A stretch of DNA of 64,000 bases. Source: Tenebrio molitor (lineage: Eukaryota; Arthropoda; Insecta; Coleoptera; Tenebrionidae). The translations under genes and the position numbers were made by a program. Each line of letters begins with the position of its first letter. The stretch's first letter is position 1. The notes below the pieces were generated by a model. The model ran no database searches. It worked only from the letters and a program-made list of their open reading frames with translations, and was not told where the DNA came from. Location: assembly GCF_963966145.1 (NCBI RefSeq), contig NC_091047.1, positions 15,996,001 through 16,060,000 of the forward strand, written 5' to 3'. This document shows positions 1-12,165 of the stretch, one piece after another.

Positions 1-3000
1 TTTGCGTTTTGTAAACGTATTCGTCCGCTGTTGTTTTGCAGGAAAGGAAAATGTTAGTACATGTTAAGCATGACAAAGATTTAAGATTTAAAAAAATGAT
101 CTGTGCATTATTGCATAAAAAAACATGATAATATTACGTGACATTTACATATTTGTTAAAGAATACACCACTAAAAAATAATTTTATAAATTTCATATTT
201 TTTTCGTACTTTTAATTTAATCTCACATGACACTAATTAATATAGTATTGGGCACACTTCTACATAGTTGAATAAGAAACATCGACTCAATATATCAATA
301 ATATTCGAATAAATTGAAAATTACAAGTAATTTACATGTCCACAGTGTCGACAGATTAAATCCTTCGCCTCACTCTAACCCAACGAAAACAAGTGGCTGT
401 GGTTGATTTTTTAAAATTTCGTTTCATTCTAGAATTATTACATATTTTATAAAAACGCAAAATCCATAAATCACTTCCCTTCTTTTTTGGTAAATTAAAC
501 GACAGTTTTCCCATGAGAAAATTTAACGAAATCATTTACTGGTACCACATTGCGTCTTTTCGTACCCTGAATTATTTGTTGTGGTTTCCGTAGCCGTATA
601 AATTAAAATGAACTTGTTAAATAAACACACAGAACATTGATTAAACCAGAGGTGTCGGAAGGTGTAAAATGACTACATTATATAAAATATGTGCCTGACG
701 TATATAGCTCATTTACACTTTGATATTAATAAGTAAACAGGGAAACAGTTGTTTATTCACTTGTTTCACTTTTCACAATAAAAGTTTAAAGCCACTTGCA
801 CTTAGAAAGATCATCCACTTTTATCGATTAAATAAACGCACTGACGCAGCTGTAAATGCATAACTAAATAGATAAGATACCGTTGTCTCCGGCTGACAGA
901 AACGGGGTTTGTCTTACGATTAGCAGGACGCATTAGTCCGTCGGCCCGGATTGACAACAGGACAACCAAACCATCGAGCAAAACACCTGGCAAACTGTTT
1001 GAGCCGCACTGAGAAAGCATTCGACGAGTTTTTACCTCCTTGCAACGTTCGTTGGTGTGAGTGTGTGGCAATCTGGTGGAAGTCACGACAACGAGGCTAT
1101 TCTATGAGGTTTATGCATGTATACATGCGTATGCGACATTGCCACACACAATAGGAAGCAGACCTTGGATAATAAAGGTAAGTACGTCTCGGTCGGTTTC
1201 TAGTGTCTAATCGAGGGTATGTTTTCCAGCAATTACCAAGAAAGAGAACAACTGACGCGAATTACATCTTAAGAATTCTAACTAAGAATTGTGTTGTGAT
1301 TCAAAGAGGGTAATGAGACAGTCAATCAAGGTTACATCAACGTTAGTTGAAAGACCAAGTAGACTAAATGAAAACGCCAGTGGTAGTAATCGTCATCTGA
1401 TTTATTAAAATGAAGCCATATAAACGGTAACCGCCTTTAATGACGCCTACACAAATTAATTAAAGTCATTAAGAAATAATTGATACGTTGTTCTTTAGTT
1501 GTACATTAGATTCCCTGTAGCAAAAATTGGAATCGTGCAATTCACTACAACGTACCTATATGTTGGTTGGTTGATTCGTTGTTTCAAACGAAAATGTCAT
1601 TACTTTATTAACACGTGGCACGTGAATAATCAATAATTCACCTATCCTATTCTTGACAACATTACCGATAATTTTGATTGCGCAAACATACTTTTGTTTG
1701 TTATAACCACAAGCTACTGATTTTCAGCACAATATAATATTATGATTTTTATTATGTATTATTATTATTATCATCAATAAAATGTTACGTTACGTTGTCT
1801 AAGTAACATTACAGCAAGATGGTTAACATATTGTAGTCGATATAGTTTCGCCACAACATGTTATTTTGTGAAAAGAACATTTAAAAAAAACATTCTTGAA
1901 TTTACTTTTTTCACTATTCTCAAAATATGGTCAGACCAGGTCAATATATTGTTTGTCACTACACCAAGATCAATTGAGATTTATACAAATAATTTAAAAT
2001 ATACTCGTATGTTTCAACTAATCAGCCTTTAATAAAACCGTGCTGCTCTTTGGGTAACTGAACTTGCCTCCAAAAATTTGTTCAGGTGAGCAACAATAAT
2101 TGATTGAAAAACATTATAAATCGACAATGTCAAGGTAACCGGCAGGTAATTTTCAGCGTTTAGTCTATTTCCCTTTTCAAAAATCAGTTTTTTGTAAAGT
2201 CGTATCAAAATGAAGTCGTTTATACAGTAATTTGCGGGCGTAAATAATGTCTTTTGCGCCCTAAGGCCTAAAAGAACAACTATTAATTTGAATAGCTATT
2301 TTATTTGTTGCATCACATTATGTAGAAGAAAAATAGAAATTTTGCGTAGTTTCGCTAATTTTTTTGATCAGTGTATATCAAATTTTTAGTAAGGAATATT
2401 AATCACATCAAACCTTTCAAATGATGTGACTGTAGATGTCACAATTATGCAAATAAATCGAAGAAGACATCCAATTTCAACTCTAAAACTGATTGGGTTG
2501 GAAATTTTCTTGATCATACGATACGTACAGGGTGGAATCGATATACAAACATCAGAATATTAAAACCTCGGGATCTTCAGACCATTTGCGAAAATCGCGT
2601 ACATTCAGTTTTGCGCATGAGGGCAGAAATGCCATGTACAGTTCAAGCACAAAAGTTGAGTACGCCATTGATATCACGTTAGGAAGAATAGCAAGATTAG
2701 AAAGTTATGGACTGCAACGCAGAAAAAATGCAAAAAATTTTGGTTTTCATTCATATGTACATAGTATTCTTATACCTTTTTGCGCTATTTTTTGGGCTAT
2801 TTCATTCATAATAAGGTTTTGTGACTCTCTGTTTAAAGCGTTTTTGCGGCTATTCATGTTTCGATTTATTAGAACCTCCAGAAACGTCCCGTTCGGGATG
2901 GAATTAAGTTAAATTGGTCTTTATGAATTTAAAATGTTGAGCCACATTTTAGGTTTATTCACTTATTTAATTTTTTTAATTGAAGGTATGTACTATGATT

Positions 3001-3294
3001 TACATATTATGATGCATGTCCGATTTCGTTTGTTCGAATTTGTTATCTTCCCTCCAATACACACATTTTAAGATGATTAAAAATTGAAATTTTGAATAAC
3101 CTAATGGACAAAATGTAGATACATACAGGATGATTCAAAACGAACGCACCAACTACTAGCAGTTGTACAAAATACAGTGATAAAAACATTAAAAATATGT
3201 TAAAAAAAAAATTCCCAGCTTCAATTAAAAGTTACAGCGTGTTACAGTTAGAAAATTTTAACCAAAAATGTTCTTGAAAAAAAAATTATTTTTT
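1..3294. other. AT-rich intergenic stretch
   Basis: No coding exon could be supported here. Two overlapping open frames near 811-1154 and one of 126 codons at 2532-2912 show no recognisable domain or plausible splice context. A short ATT/TTA microsatellite lies near 1750-1780. Isolated 'ACAGGRTG'-type motifs near 2528 and 3126 resemble ends of the MITEs found elsewhere in the window, but no partner ends were seen. Confidence 0.5.
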
Positions 3295-3480
3295 GTTCGA
3301 CACTGTCAGAATTTGAGAATTTTTTCCTATGTGAACGAATTTTGATAAATGTCACAACTTGTCAAAACGAAACGTCAAGCTAATTTTAAAGGTTTTAAGC
3401 GATTTGGAGCCTTTAAGGGGCTCGTCGAACAAAAAAAACGTTGTATTCAACTCGTTCGTGTGTAAATTGGGGTAAATTGG
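3295..3480 (-). repeat. Dispersed repeat, hairpin family B, copy 1
   Basis: Inverted copy of the sequence at 7700-7875. Shared landmarks are 'GTTCGACACTGTCAGAATT', the 'CGTCGAACAAAAAA' segment and 'AACTCGTTCGTGTGTAAATT'. Related copies occur at 7631-7875, 33770-34030 and 62840-62975. In this copy the hairpin half after 'GTAAATTGGGG' is lost. The family shows no coding capacity. Confidence 0.7.
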
Positions 3481-3711
3481 CGGCCGCTCGACGTACTATT
3501 ATTCCGGCGCGCTAGAAATTATTTTTTTCACAACTTGTTCGACAGTTTAGGATATTGAATTGTAATCTATCCGATAGTTTAAAAAATCTTCCAACTTAGA
3601 TCCAAAAATGGTTTGAATATTTTCATCAGAACAAAAGTTAACAGGGGGTATAAGTTTTACCATGCAATTCCCTATCCTATGGCAACAGTTAAAAAAAATG
3701 CACTGTATATA

Positions 3712-3893
3712 TACAGGATATTTGACGAGTGATAATGAGCCTGGCGTAATTTAAAATGCAACCCACAGTATATTTCCGAAAAAAGCTGGCTACTGAAATT
3801 AAAATGTCCGGCTTTTTTTGAAAATGTATTGTGGATTGTGGGTTGAATTTATTATTCCGTCAGACTCATTATCACTCGTGAAATACTCTGTAT
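3712..3893. mobile_element. MITE, family G, copy 1
   Basis: About 182 bp with long imperfect terminal inverted repeats. The left end reads 'GACGAGTGATAATGAGCC' and its complement lies at the right end. The interior contains 'AAAATGCAACCCACA' and its mirror 'GGGTTGAATTT'. It is clearly related to the copy at 36004-36178 and the half copy at 57890-57947. TA-flanked ends fit a Tc1/mariner-mobilised element. Confidence 0.75.
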
Positions 3894-4404
3894 AGTTTTA
3901 TATAATATAAACGATAAAGACACGACAAATATTGTAAGTTTACAGATGAATGTAGGATTTAATACGTACCTACCTATTCTTCTCAATTATGTATATGGCT
4001 TCAACAATTCATCTATTGGAAAAATTTGTGCAGCAAAATGTGAAGAGGAAAATAGACAAATTATCATAATACAGGGTACTGGTATTGCTATGAAAACTTG
4101 TGTTGTGTTCAATATCATCGTCAAGAAAATAAAACTGTGCCTTGATAAAACTTAAACATCCAAACCTAACCTCACAAATTTTGCTAGAGCGCTAAAAGCG
4201 GACTCTAAAAGCAGTTTCTATTGAAAAATACAGATTTTTGGTGTTTATTTAAAAACAGCATTGGATTTAAATAACATTAATTATTTATGCCTTGCTCCTT
4301 ATTCCTCCAAGTCAACCATAACGATATATTTTTTATAGAATATGTACATATTACTTAAAATCAGTAACGAGCATCATAGAAGTTTTCACTTCTATCGTGC
4401 GGTC

Positions 4405-4545
4405 TTAAGCACACACTCTTTTTTTTATTATTGAATTTACCGTACTTTTTGGAATGCCCAATATTTCCGAAATTTGTCTGTGGGACATTCCCCTTTGAAC
4501 CAAGATTACAACTTTTACTTTGTTAGAATACGAAACGGTAGGCAT
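4405..4545 (-). pseudogene. Tc1-like transposase N-terminal HTH fragment
   Basis: A 46-codon open frame starts at ATG 4545 and ends in TAA 4405. It reads as the first helix-turn-helix of a Tc1-type transposase: residues 10-35 include 'VVILVQRGMSHRQISEIL' followed by 'GIPKSTVNSII'. This is the usual 'K.K.I..L...G.S...I...LG...STV' pattern of the family's DNA-binding domain, and the 29231-30233 pseudogene carries the equivalent segment. The second HTH and the whole catalytic domain (about 300 residues) are absent, so this is a truncated relic and not a working gene. No inverted terminal repeats were found around it. The match rests on motif recognition only. Confidence 0.65.
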
Positions 4546-7050
4546 AAGTGTGACAGTTTATTTTGAAGTTCAGTCACAATTAATTATAATGACATTTACA
4601 ACAATAAAGCAAAGACTACATTGTTTTATTTTAATGATATATAAATTGCTGCCCGAAATTTCGTGCTCCCCACTGTGCATCCAACAAAAGCTGTCATGTA
4701 GTACACAAGAGGTATCTTTATATGTTCCAACAATTTCAGCAAAATTACAAATATTCTTGTACGAATAAATGACCGTTAGTAATGTTTGACGGTGCTGTCG
4801 CGTAGGTAAAGTTCCATTGCCTCGTAATTCTCAAATTCAAAGTTAGATGTTAGTTTTCAATGATTTTATTTTTCACAGCCATAAATATTTTGAAACATGC
4901 AATAATTATTAATATGAATAACAATTAGATTACCATAAATTTATTGATCAGTTCACATAAAACAGGTTCTGGTTAAGTATCAAATTTCGGCGCATGTTAT
5001 CCAAAAGCTAAACTTTCTAATAAAGTCAACTTGATAGGTAATACATATCTTACAAAATCCATAAATAAATGTTGAATTTCTAAAACAAAATTTATGCCTC
5101 CGAATAAACTGAAAGGATTTAATTCATTTGAATAGAATACTTATTACTAGATAAGATAAACTTGGTTTTAAACAAAAAAAAAAGGAAATAATCATACATT
5201 GCTAGACATTAATGTAATCAATAATCATCTACAACATTAAAAACATCGTGTAAAGTAAATAAGATTTTAAAAGAAATATTAATAATGAAAAATATTTTCC
5301 CTATTGCGTCAGTCAGAACAATTAATAAAAGAAAATCCAAGAAGCAATTGTTCAAAAATTATCTTTGTTTTTAAAATACACAAAACCTGTTAACTAACCA
5401 TTATTAAATGGAGAAATAGAAGCCAACATTTAAATAACACATTCATTACGACATTCATGAAAAAATTGTGTTTTCAGTTGCATTATAATGAATGACTAAT
5501 GACGTACGCTTTGGAACTTGATGTACGAAATATCTTCGAGTTATTGAGTTACGTAATACAATCACAGAAAATCATCTCTTAGGGACCTATTTAACTATCC
5601 TTAAATCCTCCTCCTGGACAGTTTGACAGTAACAACACTAACAATACATATTATTTGGGTAGCAGCAGAAACATGGTGGATCACCAATGGTGAAACTGGA
5701 CTAAGGTTTGGGGGTTGTCATTGCTTCACATAATTGTCAGTTTGCTGGTTATTTATATAGCAACAACCGTAATGACGAAGTTCAGCCTGATTGCTGGTTA
5801 ACTGCCAGGTAAGTTTATGGAACGACAAATAATCTATTTATTTAGTTTCCGATACTGATTTGTCGCAAATCATAATACTAATGTTGGATACATGCAACTT
5901 GCGCTAGCAATAAAAAAAATATGTATATGCAATTACGATTTTTCCATTTATCATATCTGATTAAATCAAAGAACCCCTAAATTAAATAATTAATTAAAAT
6001 TCAATTTTCTATAATTCATCAATTTCCGTAATTCGTCACCCACCCGGTCCAGGACGGATTCACATGAAACTTCTGAAAATGAACATCGAACATGAAAGTT
6101 AAACACTGGAATAGTTTTGGTAAATGACGAAAACTAGAAACATCAAGTTAAGAACAAGTTATCAAAGAATTACAACACAGTTTGAAATTTTTATGTAATT
6201 TATTATCACTTAAATGGGTAATTTAGATAGGTAAATGGTATTTCTATGAGATCAGTTTAATTCATTAATCATGCTTATGATTAAATTATACGGTTTGCTT
6301 ATGTTACGGACAAACGAAAGCTGCATGTTTTTCGACATCCACATTCAAATTTTTAATGGTTTCACAGATAATATTGTAATAAACAAATCTGAAATTTTAA
6401 ATTAAGTTAATAAGCAAAAAAGTTTTTTGTATCAACGCTAAGAGTGTAGACCAATTATAACAAACGATGTCATGAATAAATATTGAAGGCACAGTCGAGT
6501 CTTAACAATCTCAATCTGAACCCAATACCAACGATAAAAACTAGCCTATTCCTAAAACGACGAGTTTAATTAAGATTTGTAAAGTCGCATAAGATATTAT
6601 GAAAAGCAACCAGTTGGATTGCTGATCGTAATTATTTAGATTATCATTAGCTTTTAATTGAGTCGTACTGTTACGGAACGTAAGGTAACCTTTATAAATT
6701 TTAAGAGCCGACTATTAGTGTTTTGAGGTTGTCGGATAAATCCCACTAACTTCACTGTCGACACTTTCAAATCCGTTTATCAATCCCTATTTGGTGCAAA
6801 CGGATATTAATTATGATAATTACTCGCGTCAAGAATAGAATTAAAATACCTTTTTACTTAGTACTGTGATTTATACAGATTCATGTCGGAATTTATAGGA
6901 AATCTTGGAAAATTTAATTATAAGCACGTACACCTAACTATCACTTTTGCCTTGCAGAACTAATTACACGCGAAATGCATTTGAGTAATTACGGTGACAT
7001 CACTCATGAAAAAACAATGCGTTTTCTATTATCGATTTGGGACTGAAATA
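4546..7050. other. AT-rich intergenic stretch, nothing recognised
   Basis: About 2.5 kb of AT-rich DNA without a supportable exon, inverted-repeat element or RNA gene. A few poly-A and poly-T runs are present. Confidence 0.5.
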
Positions 7051-7603
7051 TTAGGGTGTCCAGAAAGTTCTGAGCGTTTTTTAGAAAAATAGATAAAAAT
7101 AAATAAATACCTATTACTTAAAAAATTAAACAACAATTAAACTAAATACTGGCCGTTATTGTCAATGACTTCCAACCATCTTTGTCCCAAAAACTCAATT
7201 CCAGAACGATAGAAGATGGGCTCTTTCGTCCCGAACGACTCTTATCTTTAAGACCTTCTTCCCCATTTAGAAATTTCGCAAACCATCACCGACAGGTATA
7301 AGTACTCTTTTACCGTCCCCGCACCCTCAATTCTGCATATATTTCTTGTGGCTGCTGCCGCTGAATGTCCACATTTAAATTCATATAACATTAAATTACG
7401 ATTTCGTTCTTTTTCGATGTAAACAATCAATTACCAGAATGTAATCAATTGAAAATTATTTAATTGAGACACGTCAAATTGTTTATGGACAAGTGTACTT
7501 CATATTTTAAAAAACTAAGAAAAATTACCAATTGATTTTACATTTATTTTATATCGAGAAACAGAATACCACAAAAACGCTCAGAACTTTCTGGACACCC
7601 TAA
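7051..7603 (-). mobile_element. Internally deleted mariner element
   Basis: About 553 bp bounded by near-identical 31-bp terminal inverted repeats beginning 'TTAGGGTGTCCAGAAAGT' and flanked on both sides by TA (7049-7050 and 7604-7605), the target duplication of mariner elements. Inside are the two ends of a mariner transposase read on the minus strand, with the catalytic middle missing. A full mariner is about 1.3 kb, so roughly 0.7 kb has been deleted. The two TIRs still match well, so the deletion derivative was probably mobilised in trans. Confidence 0.9.
7137..7430 (-). pseudogene. Mariner transposase relic: N-terminal HTH joined to C-terminus
   Basis: The 5' part (7430 to about 7300) encodes a HTH_48-like segment containing 'LMLYEFKCGHSAAAATRNI' and 'GAGTVKE', typical of the mariner N-terminal DNA-binding domain. 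The 3' part (about 7230-7137), in a different frame after a stop at 7248, encodes 'EPIFYRSGIEFLGQRW' and 'LEVIDNNGQYLV' then TAA. This matches the usual mariner C-terminus ('..GI..L..RW...I...G.Y'). The DD34D catalytic region is missing. No functional protein can be made from it. It lies within the TIR-bounded element at 7051-7603. Confidence 0.85.
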
Positions 7604-7630
7604 TAGGATCTAAAATAGTAGTTTATTTAA

Positions 7631-7875
7631 CGAGTTCGTGTGTAAATTGGGCTTTTTTTTGGCATGAGTGGGCCAGGTTTAAAGGGCCACGAGTGCCAAA
7701 AAAAGCTCAATTTACACAAGAACGAGTTGAATACAACGTTTATTTGTTCGACGAGCCCTAAAGGATTCAAATTGCTTAAAATCTTTAAAATTAGCGTTTC
7801 GTTTTGAAAAGTTGTGACATTTATCAAAATCCATTCACACAGGAGAAAATTCTCAAATTCTGACAGTGTCGAACA
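7631..7875 (+). repeat. Dispersed repeat, hairpin family B, copy 2
   Basis: Begins with an imperfect palindrome: 'TTCGTGTGTAAATTGGGCTT' near 7635 mirrored by 'AAGCTCAATTTACACAAGAA' near 7705. It continues into the tail shared with 3295-3480 and ends in 'GACAGTGTCGAAC'. It lies 27 bp from the mariner derivative and abuts the next repeat. Confidence 0.7.
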
Positions 7876-7878
7876 ATA

Positions 7879-8005
7879 GCGCATGAAGTGAGTGTTTTTT
7901 GTACATGAAAAGGTCTTTTACGCAGAGAAGCAGTCAGCCTTTGAATGCACAAAAATATATTCACGCACGAAATATAAACAATATTTTTTCTATAATAACA
8001 TAATT
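7879..8005. repeat. Family C repeat, left half (copy 1, split)
   Basis: Matches the first part of the copies at 10393-10830 and 51953-52376: 'GTGTTTTTTGTACATGAAAA', a small hairpin, 'TTCACGCACGAAATATAAAC' and 'AATATTTTTTCTATAAT'. The copy then diverges into coding-like sequence. Its other half resumes at 8722. Confidence 0.75.
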
Positions 8006-8020
8006 ACATAACATTTTGTT

Positions 8021-8711
8021 TTATAATACAAAAACTTCCGATAATATTGCGGAATCTGGAAAAGTGTCCCGAATGCTTGCAGCGTTTCCACGTTGAATGG
8101 CAAGGGAAATCCTCTCGAAAAGGAATTTCGTTGATTTTGAATCGCCTGATTCCGCGATAAGTCGGTTTCCGATGACATTAATGAAATCGATGGCTTCTTT
8201 GCACAAGGGCCTAAGGTTTCAAATGCTAAACCTTTAAATACGTAGTTTGACGAAATGATTGAACTATATTTACTATGTTTGCGTTTGCAAGCTATTTCAG
8301 CGGCAAAACCTGAGACTTCAGATGATTTCAATACGTAACTGTCTGCAAGTGTATCTACAACAGCAACGTCCCAAACCAAAGGTTGACCTTTAATCCACGG
8401 TACTAAAGCCATCCCATCTGGGCGTTTTCCGTCATCCCGAGACAGTCCGTTTGGTTCTAAAGTTGAATTCACATGAATAGAAGTTAAAGACCGGTTGAAT
8501 TCATTTCATTGTGTCTTAAAAATCTACCACTGCTTTTGAAACAACTTAGACCGTGGGTGCCAATTTCGTCAACTTTCGCATTGCATTTGCAAATATGAGG
8601 TGTACAAAGATTACAACCCAATCTGAAACCAATACAAACTTGGAAGGACGTGTTATCTAAAAGAGTACCAATATTAGGAGAAAGTATTGCATGTAACCAA
8701 GATCCTGAACA
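8021..8711 (-). pseudogene. C-terminal part of an RT-element polyprotein, frameshifted
   Basis: Three successive minus-strand frames together read like the C-terminal module of a reverse-transcriptase-bearing mobile-element protein known from arthropods and corals. In order: 'GSWLHAILSPNIGTLLD'; a Cys/His cluster 'CTPHICKCNAKVDEIGTHG' followed by Leu-Ser-Cys; 'LEPNGLSRDDGKRPDG'; 'PLVWDVAVVDTLADSYV'; and 'RISLAIQRGNAASI'. The RPDG...VWD pattern resembles a restriction-endonuclease-like (PD-(D/E)XK) nuclease, but that is inference. Frameshifts near 8490 and 8205 break it, and the reverse transcriptase itself is absent. The fragment sits exactly between the two halves of a family C repeat. I do not know the formal name of the parent element. 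Confidence 0.7.
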
Positions 8712-8721
8712 AAAAAGCTTA

Positions 8722-8866
8722 TGTGTGTGAAATTGCACTGTTATGTATGGTTTCTATAGTTTTAATCTTACAACAGTGTAAAAAAATTGTATGTAAGAAA
8801 ATGACCCACTTCACGCATAGATAACTGCGTGAATACCAATTTTTTGAATCAATTATGGAAAAACAT
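8722..8866. repeat. Family C repeat, right half (copy 1, split)
   Basis: Matches the last part of the copies at 10393-10830 and 51953-52376, including 'GTATGGTTTCTATAG', 'AAAATGACCCACTTCACGCA' and 'TTTTTTGAATCAATTATGGA'. With 7879-8005 it flanks the RT-element fragment. Confidence 0.7.
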
Positions 8867-10392
8867 ATTTTTGACAACTGTTGTCGTGAGCAAAACAAAC
8901 TGGTCGTCATGCTTTGAGGCAATGGAAAATGCTCCATTGTAAAATGGTCGTAAATAGCATAACCTATCATCATGTTGTATGACATTGATTGACATTAATT
9001 AATTAATTTTTTGACACTTTGTTGACATGGGCATAATCAAGCAGGGATTTTTTTTTAAATTTGTGACATTCTAACCAAATTTTGAAATGACATTGACGAC
9101 CAGAATTTTTTGCTCGCGACAGTCCATACCATTTGTACTACTGTTTAATTTCTTTGGCTATGGTGTCTCTAAATAACTATGTTATTGAAATATTACAACC
9201 TAATATGCCAATTCTATTGTTTAATATTTGTCGGTAAAAGTCTAGAATCTACATGATACTTGTAAACTTATTGATTTCGGGTGATTTTTAGTTTTTTTTT
9301 TTAATTAAATAAGAGCCTGTTAAGCTTATAGGTGTGGTTAGAAAATGATGACGTACGTTAATTGCACGTAAATAACAGCCGCAGGAGATTTAGACCACAC
9401 ATCGACAAGTTGAATAATCATTGCTGGTGGCGGATTGAAGCTCTCATTACTTCATTATTATGTATTAAGAAATGAACATTTTCTCTTATTTTCGTTACAG
9501 ATTTACTGTATCCTTACTGTGAGAAATTCGAGGAAAAATGTTTGTACATATGAACACACTAATGGTGAAAGTAATTTTTCTGTTGAGCATGCAGTTGTTA
9601 TTATTATTATGAGAATTTACCCAATTATGAATTAAAGGTCCGGATCTAAATGAAGTTAAATAGGTTAATTAGTTGTACATTTTGTTGCTTGGTTTCTCTG
9701 TGTCTGTACCTATTTAGCAATGTGCGTCCATAATTGCTACCTATACCTAACTACATATTTCTCCAGTATAATAATGGAAAATTATTTCTAGAAATTATGT
9801 AGTGATTGAATTCCATGCGGATTTAATGTATACTATGGTATACAAAACTGATTGTGAATTAGTTTTTACTCGTTACAAAATTTGAATATGTTATTTAATT
9901 GGCTAAGTGGATTTATTATTATTTAATTATCAGATACAACATACAAGTTCCAATTAATTAGAGTAACAGATGCTAATAATTACAAGTTAAGGAACACCTT
10001 AACACATTAGTGGCGGCACTATATGTATAGATTTTTCCTGTCCCCAATATGATTAATGCTTAATTATTGTCTATTGCTTACATATTAAATGTCAAGCTTT
10101 ATAATAATTTATCGCCTAAATTCGACTTCTAACAAGAAGCAAATATTTAGTTACATTAATATTACGACATTTTATTTCGTTTGATAGTCTATTAGCTAAC
10201 ACGATAATTTTTGACATTTCATAATTTCATTAAATTTCATAAAGAAGAAATAACTTCATTTTATAATTTGCATCATTTAAGATAGCATGCTCTTAAAATT
10301 ATTTAGTTTTAATTTAATTTTTTTTTTAATTTGATTTCATGTGACGTGCATATTGGATGTACATTAATGTGTTCCAGTTAAGAAACGGTCTG
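8867..10392. other. AT-rich intergenic stretch, nothing recognised
   Basis: No exon, RNA gene or inverted-repeat element could be supported in this 1.5 kb. Confidence 0.5.
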
Positions 10393-10830
10393 TAATAGTT
10401 ATTTTTATATTAAGTGCGTGAAGAGAGTGTTTTTTGTGCATGAAAAGGTCTTTTAAGCCGAGAACAAAGGTCGAGGCAGTATAAGCCTTTGAATGCACAA
10501 AAACATCTTCACGCACGAAATATAAACAATATTTTTTCTATAATTGATTCAAAAAATTGAAATTAAAAATTCAAATTTTTGAAGGAACTCTGAAGTTTCA
10601 ATGCAGTGACCATGTAGCTAGGTAACTAATAAAATCCAGTGCGTGAAGTGAAACACAGAAATAGTCGTGTGCGTGAAATCGCATTTCACACACTGTTTTG
10701 TATGGTTTCTATGGTTTCGATCTTACTAACAATGCAAAAAGAAATACACGTTAGAAAATGACCCACTTCAGGCACCGATAACTATGCGTGAATTTCAATT
10801 TTTTGAATCAATAATAGAAAAATACTTTTT
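10393..10830. repeat. Family C repeat, copy 2 (full)
   Basis: About 438 bp, nearly collinear with 51953-52376. The first third is a hairpin built on 'GTGCGTGAAG' and 'CTTCACGCAC'. The rest is bounded by inverted 'TTGATTCAAAAAATTGAAAT' (near 10545) and 'ATTTCAATTTTTTGAATCAA' (near 10794), so the repeat looks like two fused fold-back units. There is no coding potential. Confidence 0.8.
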
Positions 10831-11908
10831 TTCAATTAATATAAAACTGTAACATAAATTTAAACTGATTCAAAGTTTTCGATAATGAGCAGCAAGATAA
10901 CTTACTGAATAACATGCAGACCATCAATTCGTCCCACACACATTATAGTGAGGTTTAAAAAGTGAATGGAAGTTTGAACGTAAAGACCAGTTTTCATAAT
11001 TAAATTACAAAGTTGCAAAATTCACATCATGGTCGCGCCACGAAGGCTTAACTACGGTATTCCGTAATTTAATATATTAAATCTGCCTCCTGTGGTACCT
11101 ACTAAAATAATTTAATTTTTCTTAGTTATTTTTATGTCATAGTTCCAAAATTAATTTGTTTTAAACTTCTGTTACCCTAACAGATAAAAATATTGTATCA
11201 TACTATTTTTAGAAAGGATGATTTATGAAAGAAAACACATTTTGTATTGGGCAAACTTCAATAAAATTGATCACCTGAAATAAGTCATAAATTTGATTTT
11301 TTTATAACTACTTAAATTGGTCTAACCATTTGGTATACTAACTTTCACGAGCTGGCAAACTTATACCTACCTAACCACTTTTCCATACCTATCGGTGATA
11401 TAAATATACAGGGTTATTCTAAATGATTGTGGTGGAAGCAGGTCATTCCCATGTTATGACATTTTTGCCGCTTTCATGTGAACTGTCAATTTTTGTCGCT
11501 GTCACTGTCATTTTTTAGGTGAAAAGGGCGGTGATGAGGATTTTATTTATTATTTTTAAATTAACGATTGAATCCAAAAATATTGAGTTGTTTTACAACC
11601 AGTTCTAAAAATATTGAGTTGTTTTGCACCCAATTAAACTCCTGTGTGAACGGTGTCTGCTCACTTATTCACATCATTTTGATGTTTTTATACGGAGCGG
11701 CAACCATAAATTTTACACTCAGTTTTCACGTCTACTTGGACTACAATCATTTCATATCAATAAAACTTATAGGGGAAAATTGGTTTTTAATTGTTTGTAC
11801 GGTCGGTGGACAAAAAAAAACTGGGACAAAAATGACAACTGTTCAAATCCAAATTTGGCAAATTTGCACCGTTTAATTCAGACTTGCTAACAAAAATGCC
11901 ACGTGTGA
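10831..11908. other. Intergenic stretch with a short direct repeat
   Basis: Mostly anonymous. At about 11577-11631 a 27-30 bp unit with the core 'AAAATATTGAGTTGTTTT' occurs twice in tandem. A MITE-like end ('TACAGGGTTATTC') lies at about 11409, and a lone end matching the MITE at 43399-43603 ('TACGGTCGGTGGACAAA') lies at about 11798. Their partner ends were not found. Confidence 0.5.
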
Positions 11909-12163
11909 TATAGTTCTCCCAGAGCTGCAGCGGTTTTATGGCAGGGCAATAGTAATTATTACGCCTGTTGAGATGCCGATACGCGACATAAACAGACCCC
12001 TGTCAATCATCATTTTCGTTCTATACCTGTCAGTTTACAGGGTAGTACTTGGACGAATTTACGATTAGGGGTTGTACTTGCGGTTTAAACCTATTGTCGG
12101 TGTTGTTAACGTTTATACAATGGTACCCTGCCATAAAACCGCTGCAGCTCTGGGAGAACTATA
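11909..12163. mobile_element. MITE, family F
   Basis: 255 bp with apparently perfect 38-bp terminal inverted repeats (11909-11946 and 12126-12163) starting 'TATAGTTCTCCCAGAGCT'. The outermost TA is probably the target duplication. No transposase remnant is visible. Such exact TIRs suggest a relatively young or recently converted copy. Confidence 0.85.
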
Positions 12164-12165
12164 CT

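Noticed and set aside
811..1154. Overlapping open frames on both strands with a donor-like 'AAGGTAAGTACG' near 1176
   Set aside because: No recognisable protein features or partner exon; could be a 5' UTR exon but nothing supports it.
2532..2912. 126-codon plus-strand open frame
   Set aside because: Longest anonymous frame on the left side, but composition is like noncoding flank, there are no domains, and a MITE-like 'ACAGGGTGG' lies just before it.
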